Shown here: positions 44,982 to 56,511 of the stretch, one piece after another
Position numbering within the stretch: the first letter of the stretch is position 1
How the letters are laid out: each line of letters opens with the position of its first letter
Source of the DNA: Hortaea werneckii
Taxonomy: Eukaryota; Ascomycota; Dothideomycetes; Mycosphaerellales; Teratosphaeriaceae
Assembly: GCA_037044905.1 (NCBI GenBank)
Contig: JBAOKB010000148.1
Location: forward strand, 27,545 to 91,544
Direction: 5' to 3'
DNA: 64,000 bases
Program-made: the position numbers and the translations under genes
The notes under the pieces: generated by a model
The model's database searches: none
What the model was told of the DNA's origin: nothing
The model's input: the letters and a program-made list of their open reading frames with translations, nothing else

Positions 44982-46829
44982 TCCCAGCTCCGGCTCTCGA
45001 CAGCCGCAGAGGCCGATGAGTTGGAGTGTTGACCGCAGTGCGCTCCAGCTCTAGGTGCGAGTCCCATGCCCGGCGTCTCGTGGAAAGCGAGCGTGGTGTC
45101 TCATGTACGAGGATGGGGAGCGAAGAGGATCAGCAAGTAGAGGAGCTGCGATCATGCATGTGCAGGCCACGGTGCGGGTCTGTACGGTTCCGGTCAATGT
45201 TCGAGTTACCCACTCGACCGTTAGGTGGTGGTGCTGTTGCGGTTTAGGTTGTTCGTAGCGGTAGGTGGAGAGGCGGAAGAATGAGCTCTACCAGCGGTCC
45301 TTGATGCTCTTGGCCGGGACTAGTGTGTCCTACCTCCTAACGTTGTGCGCAGCCTTTGCGGTGCTCTGCAGCGCGATTACGCGAGACTAGGCATACCGGG
45401 GGTGGTCGCGTTGGACCACGCCTACGCGGTCTGGAATGTCGGCTTACGATCTAGAAGATTGCCGATCGGACTTAAGCGACCACCTATGCACGGGACTGCC
45501 TGTGAACGGTGAAACACGTGCCCAAGGCATAATTCACGATGCAATCACAGTACGGGGCATGGCGAATGAGACTGAGGTGTGGTGCGCGAATCGAAATGTC
45601 TTCCTGAGCTGCCCTCCAGAGGCCTCCGAAACGCTTGGCGAGAACAGTGCGGTTGCTCAAGGTTGAATGTGAATAGACTAGCGCCATTGAAAAGCCAATT
45701 CCTCTCCGCAGTGGAGCCGCGACAGCGGGGACGTTTAACCTTGCCTTTCCTCTACGCGCGCCTGTCGCTTCTGCCCGTGGTTGTCACTCTATTCAGATGA
45801 AAATGTGCACGCCAGTGCTATCGTCTGACCCATTCTTCTGGTGGTTGAATGTGGGCACGGCTTGCGCAAGAACACCGAATCTTTGCCCCAACGCCACCAA
45901 TCCGTCCGGACGGTGCCTGCATCATCTGAAGTCCACCCGGACAATTTTTCTTTGTCTGGATCTTGCCGGGCACGTCTCCGATACCCGTCGCCGACACCAT
46001 CCATGGCAGACCACAGTTCATGGAGACACGTCTGGACGAAGCGAGCTCAGCCGCTTGCGCGACTTCACAACTACGCGACGAACTCCCGTATGATAGTAGA
46101 TGCAGCCTGGCATTCAGACACAAAAGACTGTGCCTGTGCACATCTGCCGATAGTGCATCAAACACCTGCATAAGCGCTCTTGCCACCCAATCATCATTTT
46201 CGCCACCCTTCGTTACGTCTGAATCATCAACCTGACACACATGGTATGCCTCGAAGCCGGATACGCACCGATGAAACCCCATGCGGCCTTTCAGCTTCCT
46301 TCGCCAGACGGCCATACATATAGCTGGCTTCGTGCCACCTTCGTGTATTTGGCGTGTAATTTTCGCGATCGAAATGCTTCATGTATCTTTCACTGCCTCT
46401 GCGATTGATGCACGACTTCAACTACGGTAAGTCGCTGGCCAGTCATGAGCTGACTGCGCCAGCGTGGTCTGGCATGGTAGGATAGATGTGACCTGCAAAG
46501 ATAATGGTCTATCATGACCTCCCATATCAAGTTCCCCGTCGCTTGTACTCTTCCTCATTTCTCACGCTCCTGCCATCGCTGAGATTTGCGGCACCTTCGC
46601 AATAATCCAGTTTTTCCAAAGACCATCAGGCTCAGTGCGCAGCAAGCATGCACAGCTCACCAACAAGAACAAAGCCTGGTACAATGGGGTTCGGGCCCTG
46701 CAATTCGTTCTCTAGCGTTTCAACAGCAGCAGCGGCCTCTCTTAGGCCGGCCGACACTGGCGCAAGTGGCGGAAGCAAACTGCTTTTTGGCGAAATCGAC
46801 ACCGGATCTGAACAATGTATTCTTAGACC
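44982..46829. other. Long intergenic region, no supported gene
   Basis: About 1.85 kb forming the divergent promoter region of the kinase and the F-box gene. ORFs of 98-165 codons at 45797-46315 overlap on both strands and look like GC-driven open frames. A small ORF at 46648-46833 could be a leader exon of the F-box gene but has no clear splice. Confidence 0.4.
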
Positions 46830-48260
46830 ATGACTTCTTCATGGTCGACGTCGCTGACATTGCCACCAGCTCTCGAGAACTATGCTTCCATATGCGACTT
46901 TGTACAATGTGAAAGCAGCACGTTTCTAAGATTCTGGCTTGACAATACGTGTCGCGAAACCTTCCTGTCCTTTCTACCTAAAGAGGACTTGCAGGCTTTC
47001 CGCCTGACGTGCAACGGGATCAGTACTCGAGCAGCTCCAGCGCTGTTCCGTGACCTGCACATCACCTTTCGAACGAACACTTTCACCAAACCGGCAAAGA
47101 TGGCTGCGCTGGATTGTATTGGCCACCATGCTAGAAAGCTGAGCTTCAAATTCCCACAGACAGCGGAATCAACATTACCTCCTCTCATTGATCCCAATAC
47201 TGGCACCGAGATGGCCTTTACGTACATACCACGAGTTGAGCGATCGAATACCGAGAATCCGAAGTACGGCGATCCTGCGACTACTGAGACTTTGACAAGG
47301 CAGTATCCAGCTCTCTTCCACGCATCGACCAACGCCTCTGCATTCGTTCGAGCGCTTTCCGCCCTTCCCAATTTAGAACATTTGGCCATAAATTGCCCAG
47401 GCTACGGCTCTCGGACGAAGGGCGCTCGGAACACGGTCGACTTCGCACTGATGTCGTTACGCTTTGCGGTCGAGCGCATCAATTGTCGCGCTCTCCGAGG
47501 TCTGTCTTTGTCGTCTATGGAGCCTAACGCACTGCAGTACCTGATGCCTCATGCTGGATATGGAACCACACCGGCATCCACAAGAGTCTGGTCACGGATT
47601 AAGCATCTTACGCTTCGGCTGATGACCCAGAGAGACCGCAAAGAGCAAGTGATGCTTGACCGCTACCTCCGAGGCTTTCACGAGGGGCTCATTACGCTCA
47701 ATATTCTCTGGGAGGGCCAGAGAGGGCCATTCCCGCTCACCGGCTTGCCATACGCTGCAGTGATCAAGACAAGGGCGGACCGCATAAGATACAAAGACCG
47801 AACAGCGGTCCAACCGTCCATACGATTCGCAAGATTGAAGCAACTCAGTGTCTGCAACGCGCAGGCGTCGGCGGCAGAGATAAACGCCTTACTCAGATCG
47901 AACAGCGAAAGTCTTCAAGAGGTTGAATTGCAAGACGTAGAGCTCACGCAAGGCGAGTGGCAGGCTGTCTTCGCAACAAATGGGCCCCGACCTCATGTCA
48001 AACCAAAGGCGCCTGCTCGGAAGACACCAATCACTCCAGCTAATCAATTAATCGCTGTCAAACCTTTGCCTGCGCTTCCGCTGCACAGTCCAAGGAATGT
48101 GCCACGTCCGGTGGGTCCCACACCTGTTCCCGATCGCTGCGAGGTCCACCAAGGATATCACATGGAGAACGCAGGAAGCAGCAGGAAGCGCAGAAGTGGC
48201 ACTTCGAGGTGCGAGTCTTATTTCAAGAAAGTTTTGAGCAGCTTCGTGACGTGGAGGTAG
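46830..48260 (+). CDS. F-box-like protein, 476 aa
   Basis: Single open frame of 476 residues. The N-terminal segment FLSFLPKEDLQAFRLTCN (about residues 46-63) has the F-box pattern, followed by leucine-rich stretches without regular LRR spacing and a Pro-rich then basic tail ending SSFVTWR. Such proteins link a substrate to the SKP1-cullin ubiquitin ligase, but the substrate is unknown. Resembles an expanded, poorly studied F-box family of Dothideomycetes. The first 30 residues are uncertain: the start may lie in an upstream exon. Confidence 0.7.
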   Translation: MTSSWSTSLTLPPALENYASICDFVQCESSTFLRFWLDNTCRETFLSFLPKEDLQAFRLTCNGISTRAAPALFRDLHITFRTNTFTKPAKMAALDCIGHHARKLSFKFPQTAESTLPPLIDPNTGTEMAFTYIPRVERSNTENPKYGDPATTETLTRQYPALFHASTNASAFVRALSALPNLEHLAINCPGYGSRTKGARNTVDFALMSLRFAVERINCRALRGLSLSSMEPNALQYLMPHAGYGTTPASTRVWSRIKHLTLRLMTQRDRKEQVMLDRYLRGFHEGLITLNILWEGQRGPFPLTGLPYAAVIKTRADRIRYKDRTAVQPSIRFARLKQLSVCNAQASAAEINALLRSNSESLQEVELQDVELTQGEWQAVFATNGPRPHVKPKAPARKTPITPANQLIAVKPLPALPLHSPRNVPRPVGPTPVPDRCEVHQGYHMENAGSSRKRRSGTSRCESYFKKVLSSFVTWR

Positions 48261-48712
48261 TCGATCGCGGCATCACTGTGTTGCCGTGATTCTAGCGATG
48301 TGTAGTGAGATGCTCAGGGAGGCGCATTCGGGTTGTTATTGAGCGACAGCGGGGATATGCTGTCACGCTTGGTCATTGGTCTTGCAGGACAAGCCGAGGG
48401 CCGGAATGCGTATTGTTCGACTCATTCTTCGTTACTGCCGACGACGGTTACGAGTCCTAGGCGAATAGCGCAATACTGAAAATAATTCATGGTACTTGTG
48501 CCTACATCCGCTCTTCTATCTCTTTGGCTGTTGCGCAAATACCCAGAACAATAACATGCCTGTTCGAAAGGTGTCCAGGAGTTGCAGAAGGAATGCAGGC
48601 TAACAGAAAGCAAACAAACCCTGGCTGCATTCTTTAATGTACGGTTTTCCGCTTGTTGACCGATTGACAATTTTTCTCTCTTCCGGAGACCAACTAATTG
48701 ATTTACGTGGCA
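48261..48712. other. Intergenic, no gene seen
   Basis: Short gap between two tandem plus-strand genes, with no ORF of note. Confidence 0.5.
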
Positions 48713-50444
48713 ATGGTGAAAGAACGCAGATCTGTCAACTCAGGCAGTAGTCCTGCAAGCACGCGCAAGCGCACTCTCCCGCCACCGAGAGCTGCGGATG
48801 CATCTGGCCTATCTCTTCCGAAGCGCGTCACTCGTACAGCGTCCCCAGCGAAAGATGAAAGACATATCAGCTGGAAGCGACGTCTTGAGCAGGGACCTAC
48901 GCCTGCACATGCAAACCACCGGCATCAGAGTCCCGCGAGGTCAGCAATGGCGGAACGCAGATTTGCCATTGACAGCGATGAAGACGAAAAAATGTACACG
49001 AGAGACATAGGAGATCCTGGGAGGTTCAATATGGGATGCGATGTTGAAGATAGTGACGAATCTCTGCCTAGCAGAAACATGTCGCCGGCAAGGACATATA
49101 CGCAAGGCGATCCGCCACTTGGATCGCCATACCCGGATTATGCCTACGCATCAGACTCGTCAAGCGATGTTGAAGCAGCCAATACCCACAGACACAGTCA
49201 GGTTGGAAACAAAAGCTACCACACAACATTGCCAAAGCGACCGGAGAGGCTGATGGCAGAATCTCAAGACCTGACCGTTTGCCAGACCATGGACACTCTG
49301 AAGCAGATGATACAGCAGTACGCAGAGGGTTTTCCCGATTTGTCAGGAGCCAGTGATCCACTCAGTCATCTTCTCCAGCCGCAGCATGCAGAGACCATCA
49401 GTTACGTCGGTTGCCTGGCGTTTGGTGGGCCGGATGGAATTGACTCCTGGAAACAATTACTCCAAAGTAGCGGCACTCACAAGGCCGTAATATTCGGCAT
49501 GATCGCCAGAGCTCTAAAAGAACATGTCTTCGGTGCTCTGTGGTTCGGGGCGACACCGCAACAGGAGAGAGAACTGAATAAGATACAAGAAGATCTTCTC
49601 GACAAGGATGGTAAGGACATTGCGCCGCATTGACCCACCACCTCGAAGGTAGAGCTAACGAAGTCCAGGTTTCCAACGAACGCAAGCTAGGGCGGAGATG
49701 TGTCAAGATTACGTTTCCCAGATCGACAAAGAATCCAATGATCAGCTAGCGAAGGCGAAAGCCAAGCTTCTATTGCAATTACAACAGCTTCTGCTGCCGA
49801 TTGTCTCAGTCCCACGAGGAAATAAAAGGGATAGTACCGACATGAGACTCAACGACCTCGCTGCTATAATCACATTAGCTGCGGATCTGAGCAGGTGGAT
49901 GCGTCAACTGGACGAAGTGGTCTACTACTGGCCTCCGACTTTCAAGGACGAAGAGTTCGAACCCGGTCGCATGGAATGCGTCAACCTCCAGCAAATGCTG
50001 GACGAGAGCCCCTACCAGAAACTAGACATCCAAGGCCGTATACGGCCTCGGCTCCAGCCGGGACAGGAGCATCGCAACGAGGCGATCGTGCGGGTCGTCT
50101 GCTTCCCAGGTCTGGTCGCGTATCGGCAAGGCGGTGGCGAGCTCGGGGAGAAGCTTCTCGCTGAGCAGGACCGTCGGCGAGGGAACGCGAACGTGCCCCA
50201 CGATGTGCAGATTGCGCGGGCACGGTCTCGTGATAGTGTGAGCGTGGATGATGGCTATCGGACCAAACTCATCTGCAAGGCTGTTGTGCATCTTACTTGG
50301 GGTAAGCAAAGGCTCTTGACTAGGGAGGCGGGTACTTCAGCTCATCTGGACGCTATGAGGGACCATAGTAACAAGTATTTAGAGGATCGCAAAGGGTTTA
50401 AGGAGCTGTGGGATATCTTTTGCGAGCGGCTGATATCTGGTTGA
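48713..50444 (+). CDS. Hypothetical protein, 557 aa
   Basis: Exons 48713-49610 and 49669-50444 give 557 residues. The N-terminal 180 residues are disordered, rich in Ser, Pro, Arg and acidic runs (DSDEDE), as in many nuclear proteins. The middle (about 195-310) and C-terminal parts look helical and folded, with a Gln/Lys-rich segment after the splice. No catalytic motif or known domain was seen. The intron is well supported: the donor GTAAGG and acceptor CAG restore the frame exactly. Probably lineage-restricted. Confidence 0.75.
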
Positions 50445-50875
50445 CTTTTTGTCAGAGTAATATCTGGTAGTTTCTATTGATTGTTCGTAATTGAGATGTT
50501 CTATTCCAAACAGAAGCTCAGACGTCATGGAAGCTAGGTTTGAGTGATCAAGTATCAAGACATTGACGTTTCGGGATGTTGTTGCTGGCAATCTGCGATT
50601 CCAGACGGTGGCATGAGGACTAAAAATGCGTTGTTGTAGGACAGACAGTCTCACCCCTCTGCCCTCGGGCGTCTCTTGCCCGCGGCTTAGGCGCCCATCC
50701 CAATTAGGAAGGTACTTACTCTATAGGAACTCAACCGACGTCTCTTGGATCCTTTGGTTCTGACGGATAGCTGTATGCATTGAAAGCTAGCTAGCCACCT
50801 TACGTGTCTTGTATGAGAACGCATACCGTATCCGTTTGATATCATCCCCACCGAAACCCATTATCATCTCTCGAC
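50445..50875. other. Intergenic, no gene seen
   Basis: Short promoter region of the aminotransferase gene. Nothing distinctive. Confidence 0.5.
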
Positions 50876-52193
50876 ATGGCATCCACATTCGACGTTCAAG
50901 CTGTCAGACAGCATTTCCCAGCATTATCGCAGAAACAAGTATATTTCGACAATGCCGGCGGAAGTCAGGTTCTCAAAGAAGTTGTGGATGCGTAAGATAG
51001 ACACTTTGCCACGTCTCATGAAGCGTACTGAACCTTTTTCCCAGAATCGCCGCCTACCTTCTCAACAACAATGTTCAACTGGGCGCCAGCTACCCAGTAG
51101 GACAAGCTAGCACCAAGATCTTCGCTGGAGGTTGCGAAGCTGTGGCCGAGTACATCAATGCCTCGCCTACGGAAGTGGTCCTGGGGCCCTCTACGACCCA
51201 GCTCTTCCGAAACCTCTCCATGTCGTTAATCGATTACATCACACCGGACTCCGAACTCATCTGTTCGAAGCTTGACCACGAAGCGAATATCGCCTCATGG
51301 GTAGAACTGGCCAGGGTGAAGGGCTGTACGCTGAAATGGTGGGACTCGCCTTCCAAGACCAATCCGCAGCTGGATTGCGACCGGCTGCGGAGCCTGATGA
51401 CCCCCAAAACGAAGCTCGTAACTTGCACCCACACGAGTAACATTCTGGGTACAATCAGCGACATCAAAGCCATCTCAAAGACTGTGCACGAAGTCCCTGG
51501 AGCCCTACTCTGCGTGGACGCAGTAGCCTACGCTCCGCACCGGGCAGTTGACGTCAAAGACCTAGGAGTGGACTTCTACTCTTTCTCATGGTACAAGGTC
51601 TACGGCCCGCATATCGCCTGTCTGTACGCTTCGACGAACGCCCAGAAGCACATGCATACGCTCGGGCACTTCTTCAAGCCCACAGACACCTTGGAGAACT
51701 TACTTGGACTGGCAGCGGCAAACTACGAATTGACCGCCAGTATTCCTGAAGTGTGTAAATACCTGCAGACTATGCCGTGGGGACAGATAGCGGAGTATGA
51801 GGAGAGGTTGCAGAAGATACTCATAGACTATCTGGTGAGCAAGCCGGACACGTACCAGATCCGAGGCGAGCCGGTAGCAGACAGCGCGAAGAGGGTGCCC
51901 GTGATCAGCTTCACGGTCAAAGGCCGCAGTAGTAGGGAAGTCGTCGAGGCGATTGAGGCGAAGAGTAATTATGGCTGTAGATGGGGGGCTTTCTACTCCA
52001 ACAGACTGGCTGAAGATGTGATGGGCTTGGATCCTGTGGATGGGGTGGTCAGAGTGAGCTTGTTACACTACAATACTGGTAAGTCCAGCGCATCATACCT
52101 ACACTCTGGCAGTGGCTCATTGTACTAATCGATTTCGCAGAGGACGAGGTGAAGGGATATGTGAAAGTGCTCGATGAAGTCGTGAGCTCATGA
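50876..52193 (+). CDS. Class V pyridoxal-phosphate aminotransferase (cysteine desulfurase-like), 400 aa
   Basis: Exons 50876-50991, 51045-52078 and 52141-52193 give 400 residues. Fold-type I features include YFDNAGGSQV near the start, GPSTTQLFRN (phosphate loop), DAVAYAPH with the cofactor-stacking Asp-Ala pair, and the Schiff-base Lys in SFSWYKVYGPH at about 225. The subgroup is the SufS/isopenicillin N epimerase-like proteins. The flexible-loop Cys of a true desulfurase is not obvious, so it may act on another amino acid (lyase, epimerase or transaminase). No organelle signal, so probably cytosolic and not the mitochondrial Nfs1. Confidence 0.87.
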
Positions 52194-52401
52194 GAAGTAT
52201 CTGGAATGCTAACTACATGTGAAGCGGAGCTTCTGAGGGAAGCTGCCAAGTGAAGCCGCTCCTTCTCCAGAGTGAAAGTCTGATACCGCAGAGCAGAGCT
52301 GTATCACAGTGAGGTGACGTCGCCCCGCTGAAGAAGAGAGTAATCGCCTCTCGGCCGTTCATACCGTACAAATCAAAGCAAGCATCGCCGCCATTGCTGT
52401 T

Positions 52402-54216
52402 TCACCCAGCGAAGCCACTGAAATTTCTGTGGAGCTCCAGCTGCTCCAGCTCTTCCTTCGTTGGCCTTTTGCCTTCCCCCGTGCCACGCATTGGTGGCTG
52501 TCCTGGTACCCTCACCATCTTGAACCTGTGTCGCTGCCTCTTCGAATTGGGCGGATCTAGCATCTCGAAATTGACAATCGTATACAACCCGTCGTACCTA
52601 AAGCCTTTCTCAGGTGCATATTCATTTTTCAGATTGTGCGATCGTATGAGTCGAATTGGCTTCCCAGACTCCTTGCTCTCGATTAGTCGGGATGTGCCCT
52701 CCGTGACCGAACCATCGTTACTATCCGTCCCGCAATAGTACACTATGTCACCCTCATCGATGTTTGGGTACGGTTGGTTGTCCGGCGCAAGCCCGCCCGC
52801 GATAACGCATGAAAAGGCACCGTGGCCCTTCTTACCATGGATGCCCTGCTGCGACTGTCCATGCGCTCCGTCACGTAGCAAGCAGAGCTGGAGAGGCCAC
52901 CACTGACCATTGACGATCGATTCGTTGCCGTGATGATCACAAGACACACGATTGACGGCATTCCAATCGATCGTAGTAGCCCTTCCTTCTGCATGCCTAG
53001 TTGCTGCCCTTCCGGCTTCAAGGCCCCAAAAAATATTCGTCTCGAAGTTCTTGTTGCGCCATTTGTTGTATAACTCCCTCGCGTCGGCTTGCAACCATTC
53101 GGGATACGGGACTCCCGCCATATGTTCGGGGTCGAAGATCTGTTGGAGGCCATCCTGCTTATGTAGTACGCGATTATCCCGAAGCAGCTGCCCCGTCACT
53201 TGCATAAAGGGTGCCTTGTGGAGATAGCGAGACAGCGTCTCAAATTGGCTTCGGAGACCAGCAACGTTTCCACTGCCTCTATGCAATTTCGCCTTGTTGA
53301 TAGCATCTTTGATCCCAGCTATAACACCGGATTCGAATGTTGTACCGCGAACACGCCCACCACTTGGCTTAAGAGCTTGATACCATTCAGGTGGCTCTGT
53401 GCTCAGCGCAGTCAAGTTCTCGCTCTCGCCCGGACGGTTATTGCTGTTCCTTCTGCTGCCGCTGTCGATGTTGTTGCTGTCAATGGACTTCTTTGGAATC
53501 CGCCCTAGGCTGGAAACCCCATTGACGGTAGTCGTTCCGCCTGTGGACTGTGGCACACTGGCTGCGCTCGTCTTCCTTGGCTTCGATGTAGTGGCACCTC
53601 TCTCGTCGCCAAACACACTATGCCGCTTGTGCGCTGCGGGTGCTGCTCGAGAGGGCTCTCCGTTATCGGTGCTAGATCCCTGGTCGGTGTCAGGTCTCGA
53701 CTTTGTAATGTTGTTCGATCGGGTGCTGTCGCTGTCTGCCCTTGGGGCGACCTCAGAAAGTCGGCTCTTCCTTGCTTCCCAACCTGCTAAAGCATCCTTT
53801 TCTTTCGCTGTCTCCTTGGTTGCGTCAGCGGCATGGACTGCTGAGAGACTGTTGGCGCGCGACGAAGCCTTGCTCGTGGATCTAGATGGACCATCATCTT
53901 CACTTGTGGCGATGGGTTGCTGTGGCCTTGGCTTAGCCACGGCTTCCGATTTCGATGATCGTACGAGTTGCGGTTTCTTGGCGACTGTAGATTCAGCTTG
54001 TTTATCGGCTGCCTCTCGCTCAAGGCGTTCGCGCTTCTCTTTTGCAAGCCTCGCATATTCCGCTCTAATCTCAGGCCTGAACCTCTCCGAGTGCGCTTCT
54101 ATCTGCGCATCGACCTCTCTTTGATGCGCAGCCTGATGTGCGTCTTGCTCCTCTGGAGTCATTTTGGATCCCTCGTTTCCCATGTTGACAGCTTCCAGTA
54201 GAAGTGATTTACTCAA
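52402..54216 (-). CDS. Stand-alone SRA-YDG domain protein, 604 aa
   Basis: Single open frame. The first 270 residues are charged and Ser-rich (disordered, coiled-coil-prone Glu/Arg region at 20-70). A folded segment at about 280-390 leads into an SRA-YDG domain (about 420-575): GIHGKKGHGAFSCVIAGG, EGDIVYYCGTD, the RLIRSHN turn and FRYDGLYTI with the name-giving YDG, then VRVPGQP. SRA domains bind methylated or hemimethylated cytosine (UHRF1, SUVH proteins). Here there is no RING, PHD or SET domain, so it would be a reader without an attached enzyme. The start could also be the second Met (residue 12, MGNEGSK), which would create an N-myristoylation-like MG start. Confidence 0.85.
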   Translation of the reverse strand: MSKSLLLEAVNMGNEGSKMTPEEQDAHQAAHQREVDAQIEAHSERFRPEIRAEYARLAKEKRERLEREAADKQAESTVAKKPQLVRSSKSEAVAKPRPQQPIATSEDDGPSRSTSKASSRANSLSAVHAADATKETAKEKDALAGWEARKSRLSEVAPRADSDSTRSNNITKSRPDTDQGSSTDNGEPSRAAPAAHKRHSVFGDERGATTSKPRKTSAASVPQSTGGTTTVNGVSSLGRIPKKSIDSNNIDSGSRRNSNNRPGESENLTALSTEPPEWYQALKPSGGRVRGTTFESGVIAGIKDAINKAKLHRGSGNVAGLRSQFETLSRYLHKAPFMQVTGQLLRDNRVLHKQDGLQQIFDPEHMAGVPYPEWLQADARELYNKWRNKNFETNIFWGLEAGRAATRHAEGRATTIDWNAVNRVSCDHHGNESIVNGQWWPLQLCLLRDGAHGQSQQGIHGKKGHGAFSCVIAGGLAPDNQPYPNIDEGDIVYYCGTDSNDGSVTEGTSRLIESKESGKPIRLIRSHNLKNEYAPEKGFRYDGLYTIVNFEMLDPPNSKRQRHRFKMVRVPGQPPMRGTGEGKRPTKEELEQLELHRNFSGFAG

Positions 54217-54884
54217 TAAATAAGTAAGCTAGGCTCACAAAGGTGAACGCCGGACGACCTCAATTTGCGAGGTAGCAAACTCGATTCTAATTGATGGAGT
54301 CACCAATGCCCTTGTCACGGCGCAAATAGTTTTTGTGTTCTTCAGGTTTGCCAATCTTGTAGAGACTCCACTTGCTTGCTGTTGATAAAGGCAAGCGTAA
54401 ATGTCTAAGAAAATTAGTAAGAAGACTGGCAATGCAACGTAGCAAATATCAAAAAGCCACACATCACATTAGTGGAAGCAGACACGTGCTTTGTGTGGTT
54501 AAGAGCTGGATGATTTGTGTCTTACAGAACGGTGAGTCCTACTTACCATGCTTGTAGCCTAGCATCGCTAACAAGGCAATGTCTCACTCTGAACATTCGT
54601 GTTGCCAAACTATTCAGTAGATACCGGAATGTGGCTGATGGTCTAGTTGACTTCACGGTCCACGGTATGATTGATATACCAGTATGTAACAGTAAGGTGT
54701 TGTTGAACAGGTGAAGCTTCAAGGGAGAGTGCAGTGAGCTCTAGGGCTTTGTTTGAGTAAGCACGCTAGCAACCTGTATGTGGCAGGCGCACTCTCTCAC
54801 CCTCACAGTCGCACTTTCCTTCAGCATCCTCACTTATCCATCGGCACGGAATCCACTGCCTAATCTTTATCCAGGATCCAGCGG
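54217..54884. other. Divergent promoter region, no gene seen
   Basis: Shared upstream region of the SRA gene (minus) and the hydrolase gene (plus). AT-richer than its surroundings. Confidence 0.5.
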
Positions 54885-56141
54885 ATGCAAGATGGAAGAC
54901 GCATCAGCATGCTCGCTCGTGCGACGTTTCGGCATCACCCTCTTACCACCTTGAGCGCCGTACCCCTTCCACGTTTTCAGAGCCCGACAATCCCTGCTTC
55001 AAAATGCCTTCACATCCATGCCTTGCCTATGCGGCCACGAGTCTCCCGTCAAAGACCGGTAGCATGCAACACACTCCATGCCCAGCGCCGGATGCTGTCA
55101 GTGGACAGCGTCATCACGGTCCTTACGCCTCCTGCGCTCTTCCTTGGGCTACTCATCGGACTGTGGACATACAAATGCGTGATGACAGTGATTTTCCAAG
55201 AGAAATTTATCTACATGCCATACATGCCTCCCTTTGCCCGGAGTGAGAAGATCGAAGACTACGAAGCCAGCTGTAAGCCGGTAAAATGGGTAGAGGAGAG
55301 GATAAGAAGTCTGGATGGGACGAAGATAAGCTTGGTCATCGGGAAAATGATGGAAGACGAGAACTCTCCTAGGCAACATGCGCCCCTGGAACAGCCCACG
55401 CAGAACGTAAAACGGAAGGAGGTCATTGTGTGTTACTTTCAGGGCAATGGTTCATCCACCCCACCTCGCCTTCCGCTGCTGTCTCGAGTGCTGAAGCTGC
55501 TACACGCTGCAAAGCAGCCCGATGTACGATATACGCTCGTCGCATTATCCTACAGAGGCTTTTGGAACTCTTCGGGCAAGCCAACTGAACCGGGCATCCA
55601 GCTAGATGCGCAAGCCTTGCTCAACCACCTTGAGACTGTATACGGTCCAAAGCCCGGCGCTGATGTTGAAGTCATTCTTTGGGGCCAGAGTGTCGGTGCT
55701 GGCGTTGCTGCCACTACTGCTGCGACGTACCTCACCCAACAACGTCGGACAGGTGGAAACCCCATCCTTCCGGTTGCCGGTCTGATCATGGAGACGCCTT
55801 TTACGTCCATCAAGAGGATGCTGTTCGCGCTCTATCCGCAGAAATGGCTGCCATACCAGTATCTCCACCCTTTCCTGCGCAATCACTGGGACAACGAAAT
55901 CGCGTTACGACGTTTGGCAGGGGTGGAAGCTGAAAGGAGGCCACCGATTTTATTCCTTCCCGCTACAAGAGATGAGGTGGTGCCACCAAGCGAAGTGGAA
56001 AAGCTGAAAGATGCTTGTTCCACACTGGGGCTCCAACATGAGAGCAAAGGAATCATAGGCGCTTTACATACGGAGGCTACGACTCGGAGAGAAGGCCAGG
56101 AAGCAGTAGCAAAGTTTATAGAGAAAGTAGCAGGTTCATGA
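54885..56141 (+). CDS. Membrane-anchored alpha/beta hydrolase (BEM46/ABHD-like), 418 aa
   Basis: Single exon. An Arg-rich N-terminus (about 1-70) that could be a mitochondrial or signal-anchor leader is followed by one membrane helix at about 80-105. The hydrolase domain starts near 160: oxyanion region YFQGNG, YRGFWNSSG, nucleophile Ser in WGQSVGAG (about 270), catalytic Asp in PATRDEVVP (about 367) and His in GALHTEA (about 393). The layout matches BEM46/ABHD12/13-type serine hydrolases, probable lipases or thioesterases of internal membranes; the substrate is unknown. No intron is needed. Confidence 0.85.
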   Translation: MQDGRRISMLARATFRHHPLTTLSAVPLPRFQSPTIPASKCLHIHALPMRPRVSRQRPVACNTLHAQRRMLSVDSVITVLTPPALFLGLLIGLWTYKCVMTVIFQEKFIYMPYMPPFARSEKIEDYEASCKPVKWVEERIRSLDGTKISLVIGKMMEDENSPRQHAPLEQPTQNVKRKEVIVCYFQGNGSSTPPRLPLLSRVLKLLHAAKQPDVRYTLVALSYRGFWNSSGKPTEPGIQLDAQALLNHLETVYGPKPGADVEVILWGQSVGAGVAATTAATYLTQQRRTGGNPILPVAGLIMETPFTSIKRMLFALYPQKWLPYQYLHPFLRNHWDNEIALRRLAGVEAERRPPILFLPATRDEVVPPSEVEKLKDACSTLGLQHESKGIIGALHTEATTRREGQEAVAKFIEKVAGS

Positions 56142-56511
56142 AGTCACATTTTCGCAATGAAGAAGGCCTCGTAGTAGTAGCAGGAAATTGCTTTCGGCTG
56201 TAATCACAGTAACGAAGAACAGAGTACGTTTTGTCCTGTTGGCGGCCTCGTTTCACGCAGGAGAAAAGATAATGTTTCGTTGATTAGACCTGCTCAGGCG
56301 TTTAATCAAGAAATTCTCGAAAATCCATCGTGGCTGACGTGCATGATGATACAATCAGGGTCCGTCCGATAAGCGAAACCTTTAGCGCGGGCGATCTAAT
56401 CACCCCACTGCCGAGCGACATGTCTGCCCGTCCCATTGACTCAGAAAAATATCGCCTCGACTTCCGCGAGTCGTTCGCAACTCCATTCCTTACAACAGCA
56501 CCACCTGCATC
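56142..56511. other. HIS4 promoter and hydrolase 3' region
   Basis: No gene; it contains the Gcn4/CpcA site described separately. Confidence 0.6.
56437..56443 (+). promoter_or_regulatory. Gcn4/CpcA (CPRE) site upstream of HIS4
   Basis: TGACTCA, the exact optimal site of the amino-acid-starvation regulator Gcn4 (CpcA/CPC1 in filamentous fungi), lies 69 bases before the HIS4 ATG. HIS4 orthologues are classic targets of cross-pathway control. Confidence 0.75.

Noticed and set aside
45797..46315. Overlapping ORFs of 98-165 codons on both strands
   Set aside because: No start context, domain, repeat or intron evidence; both strands open equally, so left as intergenic.
53399..54124. ORF of 241 codons antisense to the SRA gene
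   Set aside because: It lies over the disordered part of the sense gene and has only Leu/Ser-rich composition without motifs.
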